DNA of 64,000 nucleotides, taken from positions 1 to 64,000 of the forward strand of contig CAVXNR010000013.1 of NCBI GenBank assembly GCA_963763095.1, read 5' to 3'. The position numbers and the translations under genes were made by a program. Source of the stretch: CAVUCH01 sp963763095. Its GTDB lineage: Bacteria > Acidobacteriota > Vicinamibacteria > Vicinamibacterales > JAENWD01. Positions 25,508 through 33,948 of this stretch are shown here, in pieces (the first letter of the stretch is position 1; each line of letters opens with the position of its first letter). The notes beneath the pieces are model-generated. The model did no database searches, was not told the DNA's origin, and saw only the letters and a program-made list of their open reading frames with translations.

Positions 25508-27028
25508 TTGAAGAGTATCCCCCATGTCCCAATCGTGTTCTGGCTCGCCGGGGTGAAGCTCGCCTTTCATCTGCTGATCATCCGCGGCTACGGCTGGTTC
25601 CGGGACGAGTTCTATTACATCGCCTGTGGCGAGCGCCTCGACTGGGGCTATGTCGATCACCCGCCGCTCGTGGCCGTCGTGACTGCGACCACTCGGTTCC
25701 TGCTCGGCGAATCGCTGGTCGCGATCCGGCTGCCTGCCGCGCTCGCGGGGGCGGCCACCATCGTCGTCGCCGGGCTGCTCGCGCACGAGCTCGGGGCCCG
25801 GCGCTTCGGCCAGAGTCTGGCGGCGCTTGCGGTGCTGACGGCCACGATCTACCTGCCGCTCCACCACATCCTCTCGATGAACGCGTGGGAACCGCTGCTG
25901 TGGTCCGGTGTGGCGCTGTTCGTGCTGCGCGGGCTGGATCGCGGGCGCGCGCGCGAGTGGGTGTACGCCGGCGTCGTGGCCGGGATTGCACTTCAGAACA
26001 AGCACAGCATGTTGTTTTACGGGTTCGCGCTGCTCGTGGGTCTCATGCTGTCGCCTGCGAGGAGAGTCCTGCTCACGCGTGGCCCCTGGCTGATGGGTCT
26101 GACGGCCGCGGCCATCTTCCTGCCGAACATCATCTGGGAGGTGCGGCACGGCTGGCCGACGCTGGAGTTCATGCAGCACGCGCGGGCGCACAAGAACGTG
26201 GCGCTGCCGCCCGTGGCGTTCGTGGTCCAGCAGGTGCTGGTCATGAACCCCGTGAATGCGATCGTGTGGGTGACCGGGCTGTGGTGGCTGCTCGCCGCTA
26301 CGTCGGCGCGCGGCTGGCGGTTTCTCGGTTGGGGCTACCTCACCGTGCTGACGGTGCTCGTCGTCACCGGCGGGAAGGACTACTACCTGGTGCCGTACTA
26401 CCCGATGCTCTTTGCGGCGGGCGGTGTGGCGATCGAGCACTGGACGGCAGCGGGCCAGCGTCGGCGCATGGTGCGCGTCGCGTTGCCGGCATCGATGCTG
26501 CTCGTCGGGGTGCTCGCGGCTCCCCTGGCCGCCCCTGTCCTTCCCGTTGACGCCTACGTCCGCTACGCGAACGCCGTGGGCATCCAGCCGGCCCCGAGCG
26601 AGCGGCATCAAGTCGGCGCGCTGCCGCAGTTCTTCGCCGACATGTTCGGCTGGCACGAGCTGGTCGAGGAGGTCAGTCGCGTCGCCCGCACGCTGCCGTC
26701 GGCCGACCGCGCCCGGGCGGTCGTGGTGGCGCGCAACTACGGCGAGGCGGGAGCCATCAACTTTCTGGGCCGCAGGGCCGGCGCACCGCTTGCGATCAGC
26801 GGTCACAACAATTACTGGCTCTGGGGCCCCGGGCCCGCGACGCGCGACGTGCTCCTCATCCTCGGCGGCCGCCGGGAGGACCACGATGAGTGCGGCTCGC
26901 TGGCGCAGGGCGGCACGGTTACCTGCGGCAACTGCATGCCCTACGAGAATAACCAGCCGGTCTGGATCTGCCGCGATTTGAAGGTGTCGATCGAGGAGGC
27001 CTGGCAGGCGGCGAAGTCGTTCAATTGA
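25508..27028 (+). CDS. GT39/PMT-type membrane glycosyltransferase (ArnT-like)
   Basis: A 506-residue polytopic protein of the Dol-P-Man/ArnT type (GT39, PMT_2). The first periplasmic loop reads FRDEFYYIACGERLDWGY followed by DHPPL: the Asp-Glu pair and the D-H-PPL motif mark the catalytic loop. Some ten membrane helices follow, and a C-terminal periplasmic domain starts near residue 340. The enzyme would move a sugar from a polyprenyl phosphate to a lipid or protein in the periplasm. The start is uncertain: TTG 25508 is the first codon after the heptamer array, and GTG 25544 just before VFWLAGVKLAF is an alternative. No normal Shine-Dalgarno is visible in the CCCTTAG repeats. Confidence 0.85.
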   Translation: MKSIPHVPIVFWLAGVKLAFHLLIIRGYGWFRDEFYYIACGERLDWGYVDHPPLVAVVTATTRFLLGESLVAIRLPAALAGAATIVVAGLLAHELGARRFGQSLAALAVLTATIYLPLHHILSMNAWEPLLWSGVALFVLRGLDRGRAREWVYAGVVAGIALQNKHSMLFYGFALLVGLMLSPARRVLLTRGPWLMGLTAAAIFLPNIIWEVRHGWPTLEFMQHARAHKNVALPPVAFVVQQVLVMNPVNAIVWVTGLWWLLAATSARGWRFLGWGYLTVLTVLVVTGGKDYYLVPYYPMLFAAGGVAIEHWTAAGQRRRMVRVALPASMLLVGVLAAPLAAPVLPVDAYVRYANAVGIQPAPSERHQVGALPQFFADMFGWHELVEEVSRVARTLPSADRARAVVVARNYGEAGAINFLGRRAGAPLAISGHNNYWLWGPGPATRDVLLILGGRREDHDECGSLAQGGTVTCGNCMPYENNQPVWICRDLKVSIEEAWQAAKSFN

Positions 27029-27030
27029 GC

Positions 27031-27127
27031 GGCGGCGGGCGGCTGGCGGCTTCGGCCGGGAACACCGGGCACAGCCACGAGGCTCTCGATCGGGAAGGTC
27101 GCCCGCCCGCCGCCCGTCGCCCGCCGC
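27031..27127. repeat. inverted heptamer array, locus 4
   Basis: GGCGGCG, GGCGGCT, GGCGGCT (27031-27051) face CCGCCGC, CCGTCGC, CCGCCGC (27107-27127), which are reverse complements in unit and order. The array occupies the gap between the glycosyltransferase stop (27028) and the phosphatase stop (27132). Confidence 0.75.
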
Positions 27128-27131
27128 CGGC

Positions 27132-28460
27132 CTACCGCGCCGCCGACGACATCGGTTCGAACAGCACGCGGCGGTCCTCCAGCGTCACGACTGTGTACGT
27201 CCCGTTCTGGATGTCGAGCGCCGAGGCACGGCCGCCCTGGTAGTAGGACGAAAGCATGCCGGTATCGATGAGGAACACGCGCGACGAGAATCGGCCCATC
27301 ACGCGGAAACCGCTGGTCATCGTGTGACCAACCACGAACCGCACGGGACCGAAGCGGCGCTGCAGCTGGTCCAGCTGCGGTCCGCCTTCCTCCGAACGCC
27401 AGGTTGCGTATCCACGAAACCAGAGCGGGCCGTTCGGGTCGAGGATGGCCCACTTACCGACTTCCTGCAGAGCGGCGAGCGGGTGCGACGAAATGGCCAG
27501 CGCCGGGGCCGACGGATCCGGCTGTCCGTTCAAATCCAGGCGCCGGCGCGCCTCCACGCCAACCCGGGTCAGCTCGGACCCGCCGGCTTCCAGCAGTTCC
27601 TCGAACGTGAAGGAGGGCAGCGCAATCTGCTGCTCGATCATCTGCTTGCGCATCTTGTCCCAGCGCGCAATTTCCTTCAGCACCTGCTCGTTGAGCGATT
27701 CGAGCTTCTTCGGCGCCACCTCCGGGTTGATCCCGCCGTGCAGGAAGACCGTGTCGTTGATCCGCACGAGGACCATCCGCGTCCGGATCCACTTGCCGTA
27801 GGTGCCGTTCGGCCCGAAGGCCTCGAGGTACTCGACGAGGCCCGGCGGGTGCGCGGCCATCCATGCGTCCCGTTCGGGGATCATGTAGACCTTCGGGATT
27901 GGGATCGCGGCGTCCGCCCGTGCCAGCGCTGCACGACGGGCTTCTGCGAGCTTCACGTGCGCCGCGTAGGCCGCTTCGCGCCGGCCCTCGGACTCCGCGT
28001 CCGCGAAGGCGGCGAATGCGGACGGCGGGACGTCCCGCAGGACACCGATCGCGTTGGACGCCTCATGGTTGCCCATCAGCACGATGGCGCGCCCGCCACC
28101 GGCAGCGGCCTGCGCTTCGAGGGTCATCAGGAAGTCGAGCAGCGGCCGCACCTTCGGACCGCGGTCCATGTAGTCGCCGGTCTGCACGAGCGTGATGTCG
28201 CGCCCGTTCCAGCGACGCTCGCCGTCGATCAGTCCCACGTGCGTGAGGAGCCCGAGGAACGCGTCGAAATCTCCGTGGATATCGCCAATCGCGACCACGT
28301 GTTCCGGCTTCGTGGCGGGACCGCCGAGTGCAGTCAAACTCTCACCAAGCGCTGCTGAGGACGTGGCCAGGGCGAGCACCGCGCCGATGGTGGCGGCGAT
28401 CAGGCCCAAGGACGCAATCGGGCGCCCTCGACGATGGCGTGAGGCTGGGCCGCTGCTCAT
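27132..28460 (-). CDS. exported PPP-family metallophosphatase (Shewanella-like type)
   Basis: A 442-residue protein. After 12 charged residues comes a hydrophobic signal (IASLGLIAATIGAVLALATSSAAL). The PPP metal-binding signatures are all seen: GDIHGD (near residue 70), GDYMDRG (GDxxDRG, near 105) and GNHE (near 142), with further His residues in HGG and GHT. These enzymes dephosphorylate phosphoproteins or small phosphoesters using two metal ions. Shewanella-like phosphatases often act on tyrosine. ATG 28460 follows CGGAG at a 7-nt spacing. It is divergent from the Ser/Thr kinase gene with 91 bp between the starts; a kinase and a phosphatase from one promoter region is suggestive, but the phosphatase seems to be exported. 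Confidence 0.85.
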   Translation of the reverse strand: MSSGPASRHRRGRPIASLGLIAATIGAVLALATSSAALGESLTALGGPATKPEHVVAIGDIHGDFDAFLGLLTHVGLIDGERRWNGRDITLVQTGDYMDRGPKVRPLLDFLMTLEAQAAAGGGRAIVLMGNHEASNAIGVLRDVPPSAFAAFADAESEGRREAAYAAHVKLAEARRAALARADAAIPIPKVYMIPERDAWMAAHPPGLVEYLEAFGPNGTYGKWIRTRMVLVRINDTVFLHGGINPEVAPKKLESLNEQVLKEIARWDKMRKQMIEQQIALPSFTFEELLEAGGSELTRVGVEARRRLDLNGQPDPSAPALAISSHPLAALQEVGKWAILDPNGPLWFRGYATWRSEEGGPQLDQLQRRFGPVRFVVGHTMTSGFRVMGRFSSRVFLIDTGMLSSYYQGGRASALDIQNGTYTVVTLEDRRVLFEPMSSAAR

Positions 28461-28551
28461 CTGATCTCCGGACCCTACTTTATCATCGGGGGCGATGCTC
28501 CCGGCGCTCCGCCGCACCACACCCGTCCGGAGCTTCCGGTAAGATCGTTCC

Positions 28552-30930
28552 GTGATCGGATCGACGCTCGGACACTACCGGATCACCGCGCGGCTCGGCG
28601 GCGGCGGCATGGGCGAAGTCTACCGCGCGGAAGACACGCGCCTGGGCCGCGATGTCGCCATCAAGGTGCTCCCGCGCGCGGCGCAGGACGATCCCGAGCG
28701 GCGGTCGCGGTTCATGACCGAGGCACGCGCGGCGTCCGCCCTGCGCTCCCCCAACATCGCCACCATCTACGACATCGGCGAAGAGGACGGCGTGGTGTAT
28801 CTCGCGATGGAGTACATCGACGGGGAGACGCTGTCGGCCCGCGTGGCGCGAGGGCCGCTCGTGCCCGTCGAGGGGCTCGACATCGCGTCGCAGGTGGCCG
28901 ATGCGCTCACGGAGGCGCACGAGCGCGGCATCGTGCACCGCGACATCAAGAGCGCCAACGTGATGATCACGTCCCGCGGCGTCGCGAAGGTGCTCGACTT
29001 CGGGCTTGCCAAGTTCGTCAGCGCGGACGCCTACCTGGACCTCGCGGCCACCGGCACGTTCGAGAAGACGATAGCGGGGATGGTCCTGGGCACGGTGTAC
29101 TACATGTCACCCGAGCAGGCGCTCGGCCGCCCGGTGGACGCACGGTCCGATCTGTTCTCCCTGGGGGTCGTGCTCTACGAGATGCTGACCGGCCGTCTCC
29201 CCTTCGAGGGCCAAAGCTTCTCCGAGATCGTCGACGCCATCATCAACCAGCCGCCGCCCGCGGCTGCCCGCTTCAACTACGCGCTGACGCCGGACATCGA
29301 AGCGATGCTGCGAAAGGCGCTCGAGAAGAACACCGCGTACCGCTACCAGTCCGCGCGAGACTTCTACATCGACCTGCGCAGCGCCCGCCTCGCGCTCGAG
29401 GAGGAAGCACGCCACCGTACGAGCGGCACGCGCCGATCGGGCTCGCGCCCGGCGGCGGATGTACAGCCCCGCTCGATTGCCGTCATCACCTTCACGAACA
29501 TCACGCGGGAGCCGGCCGACGAGTGGATCGGCTCGGGCATCGCCGAGACCGTCAGCTCAGACCTGAAGAGCATCCACGGTCTGACCGTGATTGGTCGCGA
29601 GCGGATCTTCGACGCGATGCGAAACCTGCAGACGGGCGAGACCCAGTCGGTCGACGACCGGTTCTCGATCGAGATTGGCCGCGGCCTCGGCGCGCGCTGG
29701 ATCGTCGCGGGGGGCTACCAGCGGTTCGGCACCGAGATCCGCATCACCGCCCGCTTCGTCGAGGTGGCCACCGGTGTCGTCCTGCGCAACGTGAAGATCG
29801 ACGGCCCGCTCGCGGACATCTTCCGCCTCCAGGATCGGATCGTCTTCGAGTTGACGCAGGGCCTGGACGTGGAGCTCGCCGGCTCGGAGATCGCAGACAT
29901 CGAGAAGCCGGAGACCCGGTCGGTCGAGGCCTACGAGTTGTTCTCGCTGGGCGTCCTGACCCTGCGCCTCGCCTCGCGTGATGCACCCGATCGGGCCATC
30001 TCGCTCTTCGAAAAGGCGCTGGCGCTGGATGCCGACTACGCACAGGCGTGGGCGGGGCTCGGCGGCGCGTACCAGCTCAAGGGGACGTTCCTCAATCTGC
30101 CGGAGCTGCTCGAGAAGGCGATCACCTGCGAACAGCGCGCGCTGGCACTCGACCCCGATCTCGCGGACGCGCACACGTGGCTCGGCGCCGCCCTGCTATC
30201 GCTCGGGCGAGTGGACGAAGCCACGGCGTCGCTCCAGCGCGCCACCGAACTGGAGCCGGGCCAGGCACGCCCGTGGAGCATGCTCGCGCGCGCACACTGG
30301 ATCGGACGCGGCGACCTGCCCGAGGGGATCGCGGCGCTCGAGAAGGCGGTCGCCATCAACCCGCAGTTCGGGTACGCCCAGCTCCAGCTCGCGTTTCTAT
30401 ACACCGAGGTTGGCGATTACGCACGCGCACGGGCCGCAGCGACGACCGCAGTGAACCTGCAGGAGCGGTACATCTCCGGCGAAGAAGGGCTGCTCGTCGT
30501 GGGCGCGCACGCGCGGCTCGGGTACATCCACTACCGCGAAGGCCGCTATGCAGATGCGGTGCAGGAATACCTGCGCGAGCTCGCCTTCCTCGGCTCGACC
30601 GACCACGTGCTGAAGGACCGCACTCTCATCGAGCTGCACCAGAAGCTCGGCGCCGCCTATCTGCGCCTGGGGCAGGCCGCCGACGCCGAGCGCCACCTCG
30701 GGCTCGCAATCCGCAGCTTCGAGGAACGCGTCGCCCGCGGCGCGGATGATCCGGCGACGAAGTACTACGCCGCCATCGCGATGGTCCTGCGGGGGGACAC
30801 GGATCGAGCCCTGAAGTACCTCGAGGAGACCTGGCCGAGGGCCGGCGCCCTGAACCGCCTGCGCGCGGCTCGGGACCCCGATCTCGAGAGCGTCAGGCCT
30901 GCGCTCGAGGCAAAGGGGCTTCTGGCCTGA
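28552..30930 (+). CDS. Ser/Thr protein kinase with TolB-like and TPR regions
   Basis: A 792-residue protein of a kind very frequent in Acidobacteria. The kinase domain (1-275) has LGHYRITARLGGGGMGEVYR, VAIKVL, HRDIKSAN, VLDFGLAKF and GTVYYMSPEQ. Around residues 305-430 is a TolB-like/adenylate-cyclase-associated region starting SIAVITFTNITREPADEWIG. From about residue 460 to the end TPR repeats follow (YAQAWAGLGGAYQLKG and similar). No membrane helix is visible, so the kinase is cytoplasmic. The start is GTG 28552. The convergent neighbour is ftsH. Confidence 0.93.
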   Translation: MIGSTLGHYRITARLGGGGMGEVYRAEDTRLGRDVAIKVLPRAAQDDPERRSRFMTEARAASALRSPNIATIYDIGEEDGVVYLAMEYIDGETLSARVARGPLVPVEGLDIASQVADALTEAHERGIVHRDIKSANVMITSRGVAKVLDFGLAKFVSADAYLDLAATGTFEKTIAGMVLGTVYYMSPEQALGRPVDARSDLFSLGVVLYEMLTGRLPFEGQSFSEIVDAIINQPPPAAARFNYALTPDIEAMLRKALEKNTAYRYQSARDFYIDLRSARLALEEEARHRTSGTRRSGSRPAADVQPRSIAVITFTNITREPADEWIGSGIAETVSSDLKSIHGLTVIGRERIFDAMRNLQTGETQSVDDRFSIEIGRGLGARWIVAGGYQRFGTEIRITARFVEVATGVVLRNVKIDGPLADIFRLQDRIVFELTQGLDVELAGSEIADIEKPETRSVEAYELFSLGVLTLRLASRDAPDRAISLFEKALALDADYAQAWAGLGGAYQLKGTFLNLPELLEKAITCEQRALALDPDLADAHTWLGAALLSLGRVDEATASLQRATELEPGQARPWSMLARAHWIGRGDLPEGIAALEKAVAINPQFGYAQLQLAFLYTEVGDYARARAAATTAVNLQERYISGEEGLLVVGAHARLGYIHYREGRYADAVQEYLRELAFLGSTDHVLKDRTLIELHQKLGAAYLRLGQAADAERHLGLAIRSFEERVARGADDPATKYYAAIAMVLRGDTDRALKYLEETWPRAGALNRLRAARDPDLESVRPALEAKGLLA

Positions 30931-30942
30931 CGGAATACGGAG

Positions 30943-31062
30943 AGCTCGCTTGTGTTGTCATGGCATCACCCATGTGGGGCAGGGCTTCAGCCCTGCAAAT
31001 CGGCGCGCGCAAGCAGGGCTGAAGCCCTGCCCCACATGACTACACAAGTGGATTGCAGGTCT
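30943..31062. repeat. REP-like palindromic element, copy B
   Basis: It begins GCTCGCTTGTGTTGTCATGG, has TGGGGCAGGGCTTCAGCCCT, a 19-bp spacer, then the inverted GCAGGGCTGAAGCCCTGC and ends CCCACATGACTACACAAGTG plus GATTGCAGGTCT. On the minus strand the right edge encodes the last residues and the TAG stop of ftsH (CCACTTGTGTAG). It lies between the convergent kinase-TPR gene and ftsH. Confidence 0.85.
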
Positions 31063-32905
31063 CGTCGGCGTGCATCGCCGCGACGTGCGACACGGTGCTG
31101 CCGGAGAGCAGGGCCCGAATCTCGGTGGCGTCGAGCGACTCGTGCAGGAGCAGCTCCTCCGCCATCGCGCGCACCGAGCTGCGTTGCTCCTCCAGCAACT
31201 GCCGCGCGACCTCGTAGCCGCGCATGACGAGCTCGCGGATCTCGTCGTCCACCCGGCGCGCGGTCGCTTCGCTGAACCCCGCGCCCTGGTCGTCGGTGCC
31301 GAAGTTGTTCGACGGCCGGCGGAACGCGATCGGCCCAAGCGCCGACATGCCGAACTCGCAGACCATCCGCCGCGCAATCTCCGTCGCGCGCTCGATGTCG
31401 TTGCCCGCACCGCTGGTCATGTGGCGCATGAAGATCTCTTCGGCGACGCGGCCGCCCATCAGGATCGCGATCTTCGCCTCCAGGTAGTCGCGCGTGTGGG
31501 TGTGCCGGTCCGCCTCGGGCAGCTGCATCGTCACGCCAAGCGCGCGGCCGCGGGGGATGATCGTCACCTTGTGGAGGGGATCCGCACCCGGCAGCATCGC
31601 GGCGACGACGGCGTGACCCGCCTCGTGGTATGCGCAGTTGATGCGCTCGTCCTCGCTCATGACGAGCGAGCGGCGCTCCACGCCCATGAGCACTTTGTCG
31701 CGCGCGGCCTCCAGGTCGTCGTTGCTGACCTGCACGCGCCCGTTGCGGGCGGCGAGCAGCGCGCCCTCGTTGATCAGGTTCGCGAGGTCGGCGCCGGAGA
31801 AGCCGGGCGTGCCCCGCGCGATGCTGCGCAGGTCGACGCCTGGCGCGAGCGATACCTTGCGCGCGTGCACCCCGAGAATCGCCTCCCGTCCCTTCAGGTC
31901 CGGGTTGCCGACGATGACCTGCCGATCGAAGCGTCCGGGCCGCAACAGCGCCGGGTCGAGGATGTCCTGCCGGTTGGTGGCGGCGAGCACCACGATGCCG
32001 ACGTTGGGGGCGAAGCCGTCCATCTCCACGAGCAGCTGGTTCAGCGTCTGCTCGCGTTCCTCGTGGCTGAGCGAACTGCTGCCGCGGCTCCGGCCGACGG
32101 CATCGAGCTCGTCGATGAACACGATGCACGACTTGTGGCGCCGGGCATCCTTGAACAGCTTGCGCACGCGCGAGGCGCCGACGCCGGCATACATTTCCAC
32201 GAAGTCGGAGCCGCTGGCGAACACGAACGGGACGCCCGCCTCCCCTGCAATGGAGCGCGCCAGCAGCGTCTTGCCGGTGCCCGGAGGTCCGACGAGCAGC
32301 ACTCCCTTCGGAATCCGGCCGCCAATCGAGCCGTAACGCTCCGGCTCGCGGAGAAACTCCACAATCTCGCGCACCTCGTCCTTCGCCTCGTCGACTCCGG
32401 CGACGTCCGCGAAGGTCACGACCGTGTTGTCGCGCGTCGCCATGCGGCCGCTGCCCTCCATCGACGGCATGCGGCCGGCGGTGACGCGGTAGACGGTCAA
32501 GCCGATAAGGCCGAGAAACGCCGCGCCGGCGAGCAGGCCCACGTAGTGGTAGATGGCATCCGAAGAGGACTGCTCGACGCGGAACGACACCTGGCGCCTG
32601 GACAGATCGCTGAGGAAGGTCGGGTTCGCTGCCGCGTATCCCGGCGGCGCCACGGTGACGGCAACAGTGCCGTCCGTGAGGTCGACGCGCATCCGGTCTG
32701 GCGACATCGCGATCGCGCGGACCTTCCCCTCGGCGACGAGCGAGAGCAGCTCGGTGAACGCGAGATCCCGCGGCGCCTCCCCGCTGCGGCGCACGCCAAG
32801 GAACACGATCAGCGCGACGGCGACGCACCCGGCGGCGATGACGAGGGTCTTACGGGATGGCGAGCTGCCTGAAAACACCCTGGACTCCGGTGGTTCGGGG
32901 CGCAT
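31040..32905 (-). CDS. ftsH: ATP-dependent zinc metalloprotease FtsH
   Basis: A 621-residue membrane protease. Two N-terminal helices (TLVIAAGCVAVALIVFLGV and YVGLLAGAAFLGLIGLTVYRV) bracket a small periplasmic domain. The AAA module has Walker A GPPGTGKT, Walker B CIVFIDELDAVG and the arginine-finger stretch LLRPGRFDRQV. The protease has HEAGHAVVAA and the later LEAKIAILMGGRVAEEI. FtsH degrades unassembled membrane proteins and regulators. ATG 32905 is chosen since it leads directly into the first helix; 90 upstream in-frame codons are not protein-like. The last codons and the stop come from repeat copy B (residues CNPLV). A promoter candidate lies 120-150 bp upstream. Confidence 0.95.
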   Translation of the reverse strand: MRPEPPESRVFSGSSPSRKTLVIAAGCVAVALIVFLGVRRSGEAPRDLAFTELLSLVAEGKVRAIAMSPDRMRVDLTDGTVAVTVAPPGYAAANPTFLSDLSRRQVSFRVEQSSSDAIYHYVGLLAGAAFLGLIGLTVYRVTAGRMPSMEGSGRMATRDNTVVTFADVAGVDEAKDEVREIVEFLREPERYGSIGGRIPKGVLLVGPPGTGKTLLARSIAGEAGVPFVFASGSDFVEMYAGVGASRVRKLFKDARRHKSCIVFIDELDAVGRSRGSSSLSHEEREQTLNQLLVEMDGFAPNVGIVVLAATNRQDILDPALLRPGRFDRQVIVGNPDLKGREAILGVHARKVSLAPGVDLRSIARGTPGFSGADLANLINEGALLAARNGRVQVSNDDLEAARDKVLMGVERRSLVMSEDERINCAYHEAGHAVVAAMLPGADPLHKVTIIPRGRALGVTMQLPEADRHTHTRDYLEAKIAILMGGRVAEEIFMRHMTSGAGNDIERATEIARRMVCEFGMSALGPIAFRRPSNNFGTDDQGAGFSEATARRVDDEIRELVMRGYEVARQLLEEQRSSVRAMAEELLLHESLDATEIRALLSGSTVSHVAAMHADETCNPLV

Positions 32906-33027
32906 CCCGCCGCAAGCGTCGCCTGCAGCACCGGGAAGCGCGCGCCCGGCGACACCCGTCCCGAGGACGGCGCGCCGGAGACTCAATATTGGTGATGTGT
33001 TGCTGCGGAGCGTTGCAGCCCAGACGC

Positions 33028-33057
33028 AGTGTAGCGGGCGCATCGGACGCCTGTAAA
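33028..33057 (-). promoter_or_regulatory. candidate sigma-70 promoter for ftsH
   Basis: On the minus strand TTTACA (33057-33052) and TACACT (33033-33028) are separated by 18 bp, close to the -35 and -10 consensus. It would start a transcript with a leader of about 115 nt before ftsH. The 320-bp space between ftsH and the DUF72 gene (32906-33225) has no convincing gene; I see nothing else in it that can be named. Confidence 0.4.
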
Positions 33058-33225
33058 CCTCTGCCGTTCCGGGTCTTCGCTCATCAGCTGCACGCAGCCG
33101 CGCGACGGAATTCCACGTGCATGCAGGGTATCGGCACGACGTGCACGCCTCTTCACCGCCGTGTGCACTCCGCACGGCGAGGCGCGGGCTGCAGAGGCGG
33201 AATTCACCGCCTTCCGGGCACGACC

Positions 33226-33948
33226 ATGGTTCGAATCGGCTGTTCCGGCTGGCAATACAAGCATTGGAAGGGGGACTTCTACCCCGCCGACCTGCGCACG
33301 GGCGAGTGGTTCGCGCGCTACGCCGCGACGTTCGACACCGTCGAGATCAACAACAGCTTCTACCGGTTGCCCGAGGCGCACACGTTCCGCAGCTGGCGCG
33401 ATCGGGCCCCTGCCGGCTTCGTGTTCGCGGTCAAGGCGAGCCGGTTCCTCACGCACATGAAGAAGCTGAAGGATCCCGAGGAGCCCCTTCAGCGTTTTTT
33501 CGAGAACGCCGCGCCGTTGGGCGCCACGCTTGGGCCCGTGCTGTACCAACTGCCGCCGCGCTGGCCGCTCGATTTCGAACGGCTGCGCCAGTTCCTCGGG
33601 ATGCTGCCGAAGCGCGTCCGGCACGTAATCGAGTTCCGCGAGCCAAGCTGGTACGCGCAGGAGGCCCTCGATCTGCTGGAGGCACACGGGGTCGCGCTGT
33701 GCCTGCACGACATGATGGGGTCCGCGAGCGGCCGCCGGCGCGTGGGTCCCTTCGTCTACGTCCGCTTTCACGGCGTGACGAAGTACGGCGGGCGCTACGG
33801 CGACGAGGAGCTGCAGCCGTGGGCCGAGTGGCTGGAGGCGGAGCACGCGTCGGGGCGGGACGTGTTCGCGTACTTCAACAACGATATCGGCGGACATGCG
33901 CCACGGGATGCGGTGCGGCTTCGAGAGATGACGGTCCGCGGTGACTGA
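33226..33948 (+). CDS. DUF72 family protein (YecE-like)
   Basis: A 240-residue protein that matches DUF72 over its length: IGCSGWQYKHWKGDFYP at the start, VEINNSFYRLP, FVFAVKASRFLTHMKKL, PVLYQLPPRW, VIEFREPSWY and YVRFHG near the end. The fold is a TIM barrel; its function is unknown, although conserved acidic and aromatic residues suggest a phosphate-related enzyme. The ATG at 33226 leads directly into the first strand. The 3' end overlaps the convergent carrier gene by 74 bp. Confidence 0.92.
   Translation: MVRIGCSGWQYKHWKGDFYPADLRTGEWFARYAATFDTVEINNSFYRLPEAHTFRSWRDRAPAGFVFAVKASRFLTHMKKLKDPEEPLQRFFENAAPLGATLGPVLYQLPPRWPLDFERLRQFLGMLPKRVRHVIEFREPSWYAQEALDLLEAHGVALCLHDMMGSASGRRRVGPFVYVRFHGVTKYGGRYGDEELQPWAEWLEAEHASGRDVFAYFNNDIGGHAPRDAVRLREMTVRGD

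Noticed and set aside
33229..33238. GGTTCGAATC, a tRNA T-loop-like string
   Set aside because: No acceptor stem or anticodon arm around it, and it lies in the first codons of the DUF72 gene.
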